Source: Paenibacillus sp. J23TS9 (GTDB lineage: Bacteria > Bacillota > Bacilli > Paenibacillales > Paenibacillaceae). From it: a stretch of 64,000 bases of DNA. The position numbers and the translations under genes are program-made. The first letter of the stretch is position 1. The number at the start of each line of letters is the position of its first letter. The notes under the pieces are model-generated. The model saw only the letters and a list, made by a program, of their open reading frames with translations. It was not told the DNA's origin and did not search any database. The stretch spans positions 2,108,001-2,172,000 of the forward strand of contig NZ_BOSG01000001.1 in assembly GCF_018403225.1 (NCBI RefSeq). The letters are read 5' to 3'. Below, in pieces: positions 18,448 to 26,677 of this stretch.

Positions 18448-19536
18448 TTACCCGATTTCCGGAATGTGAATTTCGACTTCTTTCTTGGTTTGGGCTGAAC
18501 GCAATATGCCGTCCAGAATAGCCTGGTTGCGGAGTATCTGCTCACCTGGAATCGGCGCAGGACCTCCCTCGCGAAGCGCGCGGGCAAAATCCTTGATTTT
18601 CTCTTCAAACACGCTGAGCTTATGATCGATCAAAGGAATAATACTTTCCGTGTGATGTCCTTGAATGTCATGAAAAATGGATACGGAGCCGACGTTGCCG
18701 TCCCATACGCCGCTCCATGGGCCTTTCCCTGCCGGAACAACCTTCATGCCTGCATCCGTTCCGAGGAACATGGTTGATCCAAGCGTATCCATGTGCATTG
18801 CCCAAGAGGTTTTGAAGTTAAGCACCAGGTCGCCTTCAAAACGGATCATCGCAACACCGAAGTCCTCCACATCAAATTGATCCGCTTGCGGATGATATTT
18901 CGGATTGGTACCAAAGTGATTAGAAGTATAGGCCGAAACGGTCAGCGGCTTTGGATAGCCCAGCGTATTCAAGGCCAAATCCAGTGAGTAGCACCCAATG
19001 TCGGCCATCGCACCTGCACCCGCGATATCCTGGCGGATAAAGGTTCCTCCAGGCATGCCACGGCGGCGTCCTCCGCCTGTTTCCACGTAATACACTTTTC
19101 CAAGCTGGCCTTTCTGAACCAGATCCTTGATGAGGCCCATATTCGGGTCATATCGCGGCTGAAAACCAATATTGAGAATTTTACCCGTCTGCTTCGAAAT
19201 TTGCACCATATCAACAGCCTGCTCCAGTGTAACAGACATCGGCTTTTCCACCATTACGTTTTTACCCGCAAGCAAAGAATCGATCGTAGTATGATGATGC
19301 GCTACGTTTGGCGTACAGATGCTTACGCCATCCAGCTCCATTTCCAGCAGCTTGTTGTGGTCGTCAAAACCTTTGGCCTGCTGCAAATCCCACCGCTCAA
19401 TAAATTGGTCTGCCCGGCCCGGAAAAATATCGGCAACACCGACAATTTCAACATCCTCTATATTCTTATAAGCCCGGGCATGCTCGCCCGCAATTCCGCC
19501 ACTTCCAATAATTCCTATTCGCAATGTCTTTCTCAC
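18448..19536 (-). CDS. Gfo/Idh/MocA family oxidoreductase
   Basis: 362 residues. NAD(P) motif IGIIGSGGIAGEHA (residues 7-20) and EKP motif (VMVEKPMSVTLEQA, about 95-108). The middle segment has the substrate-site sequence DIGCYSLDLALNTLG. GTG start with AGGAGG 11 bases upstream. It is the last gene of a three-gene unit after an AraC regulator (15-base gap) and a divergent Gfo protein. This suggests an inducible pathway for an oxidised sugar or polyol. The substrate is unknown. Confidence 0.9.
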   Translation of the reverse strand: MRKTLRIGIIGSGGIAGEHARAYKNIEDVEIVGVADIFPGRADQFIERWDLQQAKGFDDHNKLLEMELDGVSICTPNVAHHHTTIDSLLAGKNVMVEKPMSVTLEQAVDMVQISKQTGKILNIGFQPRYDPNMGLIKDLVQKGQLGKVYYVETGGGRRRGMPGGTFIRQDIAGAGAMADIGCYSLDLALNTLGYPKPLTVSAYTSNHFGTNPKYHPQADQFDVEDFGVAMIRFEGDLVLNFKTSWAMHMDTLGSTMFLGTDAGMKVVPAGKGPWSGVWDGNVGSVSIFHDIQGHHTESIIPLIDHKLSVFEEKIKDFARALREGGPAPIPGEQILRNQAILDGILRSAQTKKEVEIHIPEIG

Positions 19537-19551
19537 GTGATTGCCATCCTC

Positions 19552-20499
19552 CTATACGTTTGCATTCATACTCCGGTATTCGGTGGGTGTCATACCTATT
19601 CTTTTCCGGAACACGGTATGCAGGTAACTGCCGCTGGAGAACCCTTCCAAACTAGCAATCGTATCAATCGACTCTTTGCTTTCTAACAGCCTGCGACGTA
19701 CCGCCTTCAATCGGATATCCTCTAGAATCTCACTGAAAGACCGTCCGTCGCCAAGTTCTTTGATAATACGCTGCAGCTGTCTTGTACTGATATGCAGCTT
19801 ATCCGCTACATCATCGAGGATCACTTCTCCAGCAGAGTTTGCCTGTATGTACTCCAAAGCGAGCTGATAACGGTAGGCTTTCATATCCCGGGAAGGCAGT
19901 AGCGCCTCCATCGGCTCCGATTCGTAGGCTCTGACAGCGCGAAGCAATATCTGGATCACACTGTGCTTGATCGTTGTGTACAGCCCCGCGTATTTCATTT
20001 GCGAAGCTTGATAAGCTTCGAGAAAAAAAGGCATCGCCCGATGCATATCCATCACCGGCTTTAGGGGAAGCCGTGTCAGCTTCTCCATACAGTCATGCGC
20101 TTCGGCCAGCTCCCAAGGATCTGCTCCCTGACGGGGGGATCTGCCTTTATTCTCTTTGTCTGCCAGATTAACGATATCGACATGCAGGCATAGCTCATCC
20201 ATTGATTCCTGTGCATCGGCTTCCTGATAATGCATCACATCCGGTCCGGTCAAATAGAGCATGCCTTCTCTTAGAGAGAATGGATCGTCTTCCAGAATGA
20301 CCATCCCTTTGCCTCGTGGAATAAAATGAAATTCATACTCGGCATGCTTATGAAAAGAAACCATTTTTCCGGGAGGAAACGTTATCAAATGAAACCTTAA
20401 CACCCGAATCTCATAATTCCCCCAATATACCTTCAAATCGAGTCGTTCCAAAGCGTCTTGACGCTCCATCATCACTTCATACGGAAAGTTGTTCATCAT
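19552..20499 (-). CDS. AraC-family transcriptional regulator
   Basis: About 315 residues. N-terminal cupin sensor domain (HKHAEYEFHFIPRGKG, with the conserved His/Glu pocket look). C-terminal double HTH (DVADKLHISTRQLQRIIKELG and TIASLEGFSSGSYLHTVFRKRIGMTPTEYR). I favour the ATG at 20499, 9 bases after AAGGA; an ATG 9 bases further up lacks spacing. It sits between two Gfo genes in the same transcript. The 21-bp-spaced direct repeats at 21624-21652, ahead of the operon, are a natural binding site. Confidence 0.9.
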   Translation of the reverse strand: MMNNFPYEVMMERQDALERLDLKVYWGNYEIRVLRFHLITFPPGKMVSFHKHAEYEFHFIPRGKGMVILEDDPFSLREGMLYLTGPDVMHYQEADAQESMDELCLHVDIVNLADKENKGRSPRQGADPWELAEAHDCMEKLTRLPLKPVMDMHRAMPFFLEAYQASQMKYAGLYTTIKHSVIQILLRAVRAYESEPMEALLPSRDMKAYRYQLALEYIQANSAGEVILDDVADKLHISTRQLQRIIKELGDGRSFSEILEDIRLKAVRRRLLESKESIDTIASLEGFSSGSYLHTVFRKRIGMTPTEYRSMNANV

Positions 20500-20542
20500 G
20501 CAGCACATTCCTTGATTCCATATTTTAAGTATATGTCAGGCT

Positions 20543-21544
20543 TTAAGCCTGCAGATCAGATAGGCGTACTCCGCGATGTTCACGCGCCGATTGATTGGCT
20601 GCTTCCATCAGTTTCGTCAGTTCTACAGCAAAGGCCAAATTCTCGTCGGCATTCGTATCCTCTTGGATATGGCCAATCCACTGCTGAAATGCGCTTTCCC
20701 GCGCTTCTGCAACCGGAAGCTCAACCCAATCGTTCTTAAATTCTTCTTTGCGAGTGGTCCGGATCAGCAGTTTCTCATTCGGTGTACCGTATAAAATGGT
20801 GCCGTCTGTTCCATGAACTTCAATGCAGAATGGGGAGAAGTTGTTAACAAAGCCTGCTTCTACGATTCCGACGGCTCCGGATGGCGTTGAGAGCGTGGCT
20901 ACTGCATTATCCTCAACCTCTTTGCCGGTAACATATCCGAATTCCGCGTTCACCTCTACAGGCTCCTGCTGCAGGAACAGCCTAGTCAGATACATTGGAT
21001 GACAGCCAAGGTCAATAAGGGCTCCGCCCAGGCAATCCTCAAGACTGTAGAAATGCTCCGGCAGCCAGCCCGCAGTTGCCCCGTTATGAGACAAACGGAC
21101 ACGAACCAGGGTCACCTTTCCAAGAAGCTCCTGATCCAGAATATCCCGGATCGCAAGAGTATAGCCGTCATTCAGTCTTGGCAGTGATACGGTCAGCTTT
21201 ACCTTATTTTCGTTTACCGCATGCAGAATTTCGTTCACTTCCTGCAGCGTTGGCGCAAGTACCTTCTCTGTAAAAATATGCTTGCCTGCCGCTGCTGCCT
21301 TCAGGATCACTTCACGGTGCATCCGGGTTGGCGCATCCACAATAACCGCATCAATATCATCCTGCGCCAGCATCTCATCCAGTGATGCATAGAACGTTAC
21401 GCCTTGTTTATCGGCTGCTTCTTTTCCCCGTTCCGGATTTTCATCCCATACTGCAACGATTTCAGCTTCCGGATGCTCCTGTGCTTGTTTTGTATAATCC
21501 CATGCGTGAACATGCCAATAGCTAATTTTTCCGATTCTTATCAT
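20543..21544 (-). CDS. Divergent Gfo/Idh/MocA-like oxidoreductase
   Basis: 333 residues from the ATG at 21544 (GAGGTGG 7 bases upstream). The overall fold is Gfo/MocA: a DAVIVDAPTRMHREVILKAAAAGKHIFTEK stretch in family position and LIDLGCHPMYL in the substrate domain. Two family hallmarks are altered. The N-terminal glycine-rich nucleotide motif is replaced by RIGKISYWHVHAWDY, and EKP reads EKV. Cofactor use may therefore differ or be lost. First gene of the AraC-containing operon. Confidence 0.85.
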   Translation of the reverse strand: MIRIGKISYWHVHAWDYTKQAQEHPEAEIVAVWDENPERGKEAADKQGVTFYASLDEMLAQDDIDAVIVDAPTRMHREVILKAAAAGKHIFTEKVLAPTLQEVNEILHAVNENKVKLTVSLPRLNDGYTLAIRDILDQELLGKVTLVRVRLSHNGATAGWLPEHFYSLEDCLGGALIDLGCHPMYLTRLFLQQEPVEVNAEFGYVTGKEVEDNAVATLSTPSGAVGIVEAGFVNNFSPFCIEVHGTDGTILYGTPNEKLLIRTTRKEEFKNDWVELPVAEARESAFQQWIGHIQEDTNADENLAFAVELTKLMEAANQSAREHRGVRLSDLQA

Positions 21545-21623
21545 TTTCAGCCACCTCAATATTTAATATTATGACATCATGCCATTAATCTATCACAGGA
21601 AAAGGCGTTTATACAGTGTAACA

Positions 21624-21652
21624 TTACGACAAAAGACTTTAATTTTACGACA
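21624..21652. promoter_or_regulatory. Direct-repeat half-sites, probable AraC-type operator
   Basis: TTACGACA occurs at 21624-21631 and again at 21645-21652 in the same orientation. Start points are 21 bases apart, two helical turns, the spacing classically used by AraC-family dimers. The site lies about 80-110 bases upstream of the divergent Gfo gene that leads the operon containing an AraC gene. Confidence 0.6.
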
Positions 21653-21674
21653 TTCCGAATAAATTAAGGAAAGA

Positions 21675-21716
21675 GAAAAAACTCACTCTCTCTTTTTAAA
21701 AAGGGTGAGCTTTTTC
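21675..21716 (-). terminator. Terminator of the isomerase/Gfo operon
   Basis: A/T-flanked stem with core CTCAC / GTGAG, ending in a T-run on the minus strand. It lies 10 bases after the stop of the oxidoreductase at 21727 and isolates it from the next operon. Confidence 0.65.
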
Positions 21717-21726
21717 CTATTCGTCT

Positions 21727-22821
21727 CTATTCAAAATATACGGTTTTCCCGGTACGGGCGGATTCATAGATCGCTTCTAATACCTCGGTCACGACCAGCG
21801 CCTGTTCAGGCAGCACCATCGGTTCGGTATCATTCAAGATGCTGTCGATCCAAAGTCTGCATTCTCTGGCTGCCTGGCCTTCCGATTTCCCGTCAAAATA
21901 AGCGACTCCACCTGTGTTCAGCTCTGGCTGCTTGGTATACAGATGACCCAGCTCTTCGCCGTTAATCCGCAGCCCATCACGCATATCCGCACCCGCTTCG
22001 GTACCGCACAGCGTCGCCTTCGCCTCTCCCACATCGAGCGTATTAAGCGCCCAGCTGGATTCCAGCGTCACAGTTGCACCATTTTCCATCGTAATGAAGC
22101 CAAATGCTGAATCTTCGACTTTGAACTGTTCTGGATCCCAAGGTCCAAATGCGTTTGCGGCATCTTTTTTGCTGCCCAGCTTGTGATAAACAGTACCTAC
22201 AACGCTCTTCACTTTGTAGTTGTTCATCAGCCACAGGGTCAGGTCCAGTGCGTGAGTACCAATATCGATCAGAGGTCCGCCACCCTGCTCTTCTTCGTTC
22301 AAAAACACGCCCCAAGTCGGTACCGCACGTCTGCGAATGGCATGAGCTTTGGCAAAATAAATATCGCCAAGATCGCCACGCTCACAAACTTTCTTAAGCA
22401 GCAGGGAATCCGGACGGTAGCGGTTGTCATAGCCAATGGTCAGCTTTTTGCCGGTCCGTTTGGCAGCATCCAGCATAGCTCTTGCTTCCTCGGAGGTTTT
22501 GGCCATCGGTTTCTCGCACATGACATGTTTACCGGCCTCCAGTGCGGCAATGGTAATGAAGGAATGGGATTTGTTTGGTGTGCATACATGAATCAGATCG
22601 ATGCTCTCATCCTTCAGCAGCTCCTGATAATCTGTATAAATAGCAATGTCTTCCTTGCCGATTTTCTTCGCGGACTCAATCGCCCGTTCTTCAATAATGT
22701 CGCAGAATGCCACCAGTTCGACGTTTTTCTGCGCATTCAAATTCGGAATATGCTTGCCGTTTGCGATTCCGCCGCAGCCAATAATGCCTACACGCAATGT
22801 TCTTTGTACTTGTTCAGCCAT
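21727..22821 (-). CDS. Gfo/Idh/MocA family oxidoreductase
   Basis: 364 residues. NAD(P) motif VGIIGCGGIANGKHI (residues 11-25) and EKP motif (VMCEKPMAKTSEEA, about 95-108). The substrate-domain motif GGGPLIDIGTHALDL resembles dehydrogenases of the inositol/sugar type with the catalytic-region DIGTH. AAGGAG lies 12 bases before the ATG. It follows the isomerase gene by 30 bases and belongs to the same transcript. Likely acts with it in one catabolic route; the substrate is not determined. Confidence 0.92.
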   Translation of the reverse strand: MAEQVQRTLRVGIIGCGGIANGKHIPNLNAQKNVELVAFCDIIEERAIESAKKIGKEDIAIYTDYQELLKDESIDLIHVCTPNKSHSFITIAALEAGKHVMCEKPMAKTSEEARAMLDAAKRTGKKLTIGYDNRYRPDSLLLKKVCERGDLGDIYFAKAHAIRRRAVPTWGVFLNEEEQGGGPLIDIGTHALDLTLWLMNNYKVKSVVGTVYHKLGSKKDAANAFGPWDPEQFKVEDSAFGFITMENGATVTLESSWALNTLDVGEAKATLCGTEAGADMRDGLRINGEELGHLYTKQPELNTGGVAYFDGKSEGQAARECRLWIDSILNDTEPMVLPEQALVVTEVLEAIYESARTGKTVYFE

Positions 22822-22851
22822 TTTATAAAGTCATCTCCTTGATATCATTAT

Positions 22852-23598
22852 TTATAATATTTGTCGAAGGTATTTGAGACTGGCACCGATGCTTTCCAGC
22901 TGGGGAATCTCGTATTCCTCCTGCTCTACCGTGTACCACTCTACCCCGTAACGCTTGCCAGCCGCAGTAATCGATTGGAAATCCATGATACCAGAACCGA
23001 TCTCTGTGTTCCGTTTGTCCTGCTCACTCTTCATGTCCTTGATGTGCAGAATACGACAGCGTTCTTTCAATGTCTCAATCCAGTCCACAGAGCGGAAGCC
23101 GGCATGTTCTGCCCAATATGTATCCAATTCCAGAAATAGATGATCGGGCTGCGTATGGTTCGCAAGCAGTTCCAGGCCGGTGAACCCGTCAAACTTCTGA
23201 AACTCGATTCCGTGATTATGATATCCGAAACGAATGCCATGTTCCTTGCACCGCTCCCCAATCCTATCAAACGTTTCAGCTGTACGCTTGTAGCTGTCAG
23301 CGCTTTCACGCATCTCCTCAGGAAGACCCGGGCAAATAATATAGGGGCTGCCGATCTCAAGCGAGTATTCAATGGTATGATCGAGCTGAAGCAATAGATC
23401 GGATATACCGATATGACTCCCCGCGGCCCGCAGTCCAATTGAATCCAATGATTTTTTCAATTCCGCCGCAGATGTCCCGAAATACCCGGCGAATTCAACG
23501 CCGTCATATCCGATCTCTGCCACCTTTTTCAGCGTACCCAAGAAATCTGTGCTTGTCAGTTCTTTAATGGAATACAGCTGAAGCGCTATATTTTCCAT
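22852..23598 (-). CDS. Sugar phosphate isomerase/epimerase-like TIM-barrel protein
   Basis: 248 residues from the ATG at 23598, preceded by AGGAGG; a longer upstream reading would run into the divergent regulator gene. The start MENIALQLYSIKE is typical of the family. Metal and active-site strands include RFGYHNHGIEFQ, FLELDTYWAEHAG and CRILHIKDMKS (His, Glu, Asp, Lys). This is the IolE/hydroxypyruvate-isomerase-like superfamily. First gene of a two-gene operon with a Gfo dehydrogenase, divergent from an AraC regulator. Confidence 0.88.
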   Translation of the reverse strand: MENIALQLYSIKELTSTDFLGTLKKVAEIGYDGVEFAGYFGTSAAELKKSLDSIGLRAAGSHIGISDLLLQLDHTIEYSLEIGSPYIICPGLPEEMRESADSYKRTAETFDRIGERCKEHGIRFGYHNHGIEFQKFDGFTGLELLANHTQPDHLFLELDTYWAEHAGFRSVDWIETLKERCRILHIKDMKSEQDKRNTEIGSGIMDFQSITAAGKRYGVEWYTVEQEEYEIPQLESIGASLKYLRQIL

Positions 23599-23716
23599 AT
23601 ATAAGCCTCCTCCTGTGTAACAAGTAAAGTAAGAATACCAAAATCGCCGAATAAGTAATACAATGAACCTATCCGAAAATATTAAATATTTGTCATGGTG
23701 AAAATGAGGTGCTGAA

Positions 23717-24610
23717 ATGATGCTTGAGCCGTATTTTGAATCCAACCGGTCTGCTGCCGGATCCATCCACTTTCCTTACGAAAGCATGATCCACTACTCC
23801 AGTAAGGAATCACGCTGCATTGTACGTCCGCACTGGCATATTTATATCGAAATCCTATATTTCTTATCCGGTAAAGCCAAGGTCTTTCTAGGAGGAGAAT
23901 GCCATGTTGTCGGCAAAGGCGATCTCATTCTGATCCATTCGCATGAGACGCATTCTATCTACTCCATGGGTGAGGAAATCTCCTATATTGTCGTCAAGTT
24001 TGATCCTGAGATTCTGTACTCCACTTCACGGACGATTCTTGAATCCAAATACATACTGCCCTTTACGCTCGCTGATTCCAACGGACAGAGGGTCTTTACC
24101 GAAGCGGAAATCAATGATACTCCCATACCGGCTCTGATCAGAGAAATATATGATGAATTCAGCTCCAAAGGCTTCGGATTCGAGCTTGCTGTTCGTACGC
24201 TGATCTGCCGTGTTTTTTTATGGTTTTTGCGTAAGACCCATAACCAGCATTGGAGCTGGGAGGTGGCCCATTCGCTGAATGACAGCGACTACCAGATGCT
24301 GCAGAAAGTATTTGAATACATTGACTACAACTACATGAATGATATCAACGCCCAGACGGCAGCCGGCCTGTGCAATATGAGCTACAGTTATTTTTCCAGA
24401 AAATTCAAATCGATCATGGGCAAGACATTCACCAACTATTTAAGTTATATCCGAATCACCGAAGCGGAAAAGCTCCTGCTAACGACAGAAATGAGCATGA
24501 CAGATATTGCTCTTGAGGTTGGATTTTCAAGCTCCAGCTACTTCATTCAGCAGTTCAGGCAGTATAAGAATATCTCTCCACACCAGTTCCGCAAAAAAGG
24601 AAAAGCCTGA
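23717..24610 (+). CDS. AraC-family transcriptional regulator
   Basis: 297 residues. Cupin sensor domain at the N-terminus (HWHIYIEILYFLSGKAKV, HSHETHSIYS; metal- or sugar-binding pocket). Double HTH at the C-terminus (GLCNMSYSYFSRKFKSIMG and DIALEVGFSSSSYFIQQFRQYKNISPHQFR). GAGGTG precedes the ATG. It is divergent from the isomerase/Gfo operon across 118 bases, so it is the likely activator of that operon. Its stop codon falls in a perfect hairpin shared with kimA. Confidence 0.9.
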   Translation: MMLEPYFESNRSAAGSIHFPYESMIHYSSKESRCIVRPHWHIYIEILYFLSGKAKVFLGGECHVVGKGDLILIHSHETHSIYSMGEEISYIVVKFDPEILYSTSRTILESKYILPFTLADSNGQRVFTEAEINDTPIPALIREIYDEFSSKGFGFELAVRTLICRVFLWFLRKTHNQHWSWEVAHSLNDSDYQMLQKVFEYIDYNYMNDINAQTAAGLCNMSYSYFSRKFKSIMGKTFTNYLSYIRITEAEKLLLTTEMSMTDIALEVGFSSSSYFIQQFRQYKNISPHQFRKKGKA

Positions 24611-24632
24611 TACTTGTCGTATCAGGCTTCCC
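24602..24632. terminator. Bidirectional terminator between the AraC gene and kimA
   Basis: Perfect 11-bp stem AAGCCTGATAC / GTATCAGGCTT with loop TTGTC, located between two convergent genes and overlapping the AraC stop codon. Confidence 0.88.
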
Positions 24633-24635
24633 ATG

Positions 24636-26453
24636 TTATTTATTGAGATGAAACGGAAACGTTGAGATGACCACATTCTTCTGATTAAACAAGTATGCCC
24701 GCAGGAGCAGACTGGTCTGGTTATGGAGAATATGCTGCCACCAATGCTTCGTAATAAACTGCGGGATCAGAACCGTGATATGGTCTGTCGCAGAGGTTTT
24801 CCATTCCACTGTATTGATGAACTTCATGAGTGGACGTATTACGCTGCGATAGCTGGAACGGAGCACGATCAGCCGTACGCCTGGATTCCAATCATCCCAC
24901 TTCTTCTCCATCCGTTCAATTTCTTCATCATTAAATCCTACATAGACGGCAACGACGTTATCCGTAACTGATTTGGCATATCCTATCGACTGCTTTACCA
25001 CCTGGGTGATCCCTGCGATCGGAACCACAATGGTGTTTCCTTTAATAACAGGCTTATCTCGAATCACGTCAATACGCAGCTGTTCCGCTGTATTCCGGTA
25101 ATGCCGCTCGGTCTGATAAAAGATGTAGATAACGATCGGAAGGAATATAAATACCATCCAGATATGCGTGAATTTCGTAAATACAAAGATCAGCGCAATC
25201 GTTAGTGTAGTCAGCATGCCGATCGTGTTGATGATAAATTTGATTTCCCAGCCGGATGGCCTAAGCTTCGTCCAGCGGATCATCATTCCCAGCTGTGACA
25301 ATGTAAAAGGAATAAATACACCCAGCGCATACAGGGGTATCAAATTTTCCGTATTACCTTGAAACACAATAACGAGCAGCGCCGACAGAACGCCCAGATT
25401 AATGATGCCATTCGAAAAACCGAGACGGTCTCCCCGTACCATAAACATCCGGGGCATAAATTTGTCTTTGGCCAGCATAAAAGCAAGCAGCGGAAAAGCC
25501 GAGTATGCCGTATTGGCTGCCAAAAACAAAATGAGTGCCGTAATGCCTTGAATAATGTAGTAAATCACTCCCCTGCCGAAAGTGGCGTTGGCAATCTGGG
25601 AAACGACCGTTTCTTTCGGATTCGGAGCAACTCCGTACCAATAAGCCAGCAGGCTGATTCCGATAAACATGGCACCGAGAATCGTACCCATCATGATCAG
25701 TGTCCTTGCCGCATTTTTCTCTGAGGGCTGCTTGAAGTTCGGAATCGCGTTTGATACAGCCTCCACCCCGGTTAATGCCGAACAGCCGGAACTGAAAGCT
25801 TTGAGCAGCAGGAACAGACTAACATTGGATACCGTGGTACCAAGCGCTGGGGCAGCCGCATGAATGCCTCCGAACGCATATTTGATAACCCCTGATATGA
25901 TCAATACAAAGATGGAGATGACGAACAAGTATACCGGAATGGCGAGCACAGAGGCCGATTCCGTGACTCCCCTAAGATTCATGATCGTAAGGAAGAGAAT
26001 CATGACCAGTGCAATGAGAACCCGGTGATCATGGAGCGACGGAAAGGCCGATGTAATGGCATCCGTACCCGCAGAGGAACTGACCGCAACCGTCAGAATA
26101 TAGTCAACCAGCAGGGAGCCGCCAGCCAGCAGGCCAACCGGAACGCCTAAATTCGTTTTGGCGACAATATAAGCACCGCCCCCGCTTGGATAGGCAAAGA
26201 TGGTTTGGCGGTAAGATAAAATTAATATGAATAACAGTCCCAGAACTGCGATGGATATGGGAATCGAATACCAGACCGCGGCAAAGCCGGCTGCCATCAG
26301 CACAATCAGAATTTGCTCCGTTCCGTAAGCCACTGAGGAAAGCGCATCTGAGGAGAGCACGGCAAGTGCCTTCAGCTTCGTTAACTTTTCGCCTTCGATT
26401 TCTCCGCTTTTCATCGGCCGGCCAATCAGCACCCGCTTAAACTTATTCACCAT
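24636..26453 (-). CDS. kimA: KimA-type high-affinity K+ importer (APC superfamily)
   Basis: 605 residues. Twelve-helix APC/LeuT-like core with ALAVLSSDALSSVAYGTEQI, YPSGGGAYIVAKTNLG and FSSGCSALTGVEAVSNAIP, then a cytoplasmic C-terminal UspA-like domain. These blocks and the length match B. subtilis KimA (formerly YdaO, 607 residues), a K+/H+ symporter inhibited by c-di-AMP. GAGAGGAA precedes the ATG. In B. subtilis the gene is led by a c-di-AMP (ydaO) riboswitch. I see none here in the 224 bases upstream. Confidence 0.93.
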   Translation of the reverse strand: MVNKFKRVLIGRPMKSGEIEGEKLTKLKALAVLSSDALSSVAYGTEQILIVLMAAGFAAVWYSIPISIAVLGLLFILILSYRQTIFAYPSGGGAYIVAKTNLGVPVGLLAGGSLLVDYILTVAVSSSAGTDAITSAFPSLHDHRVLIALVMILFLTIMNLRGVTESASVLAIPVYLFVISIFVLIISGVIKYAFGGIHAAAPALGTTVSNVSLFLLLKAFSSGCSALTGVEAVSNAIPNFKQPSEKNAARTLIMMGTILGAMFIGISLLAYWYGVAPNPKETVVSQIANATFGRGVIYYIIQGITALILFLAANTAYSAFPLLAFMLAKDKFMPRMFMVRGDRLGFSNGIINLGVLSALLVIVFQGNTENLIPLYALGVFIPFTLSQLGMMIRWTKLRPSGWEIKFIINTIGMLTTLTIALIFVFTKFTHIWMVFIFLPIVIYIFYQTERHYRNTAEQLRIDVIRDKPVIKGNTIVVPIAGITQVVKQSIGYAKSVTDNVVAVYVGFNDEEIERMEKKWDDWNPGVRLIVLRSSYRSVIRPLMKFINTVEWKTSATDHITVLIPQFITKHWWQHILHNQTSLLLRAYLFNQKNVVISTFPFHLNK

Positions 26454-26586
26454 CGAAAAGTTCCTCTCTTAGTAAAAATCATCCTATTTGCGTTTAAGCG
26501 GTGCATTCTGTTTTAAGTTTCCTTAATTTATTTTTTTTAAACACTGTTTTGTATGAATAAACAGATGATAATATTAAATTTTCGGC

Positions 26587-26627
26587 AAAAAAATAACCAT
26601 TCTCTCTCTAGGGAGTATGGTTATTTT
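26587..26627 (-). terminator. Hairpin with T-run upstream of kimA
   Basis: AAATAACCAT / ATGGTTATTT arms with a pyrimidine-purine loop that extends the pairing, followed by seven T on the minus strand. It may be a second terminator after the MFS gene, or an attenuator in the kimA leader (it ends about 130 bases before the kimA start). Confidence 0.7.
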
Positions 26628-26641
26628 CAAACTCGATATAT

Positions 26642-26670
26642 AAAAAACTGCCGGGAAGTCCCGACAGTTT
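26642..26670 (-). terminator. Terminator of the LmrAB-like operon
   Basis: AAACTGCCGGGA / TCCCGACAGTTT (one G-U pair on the transcript) followed by a T-run on the minus strand, just after the MFS stop codon. Confidence 0.88.
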
Positions 26671-26677
26671 CTTTCCG

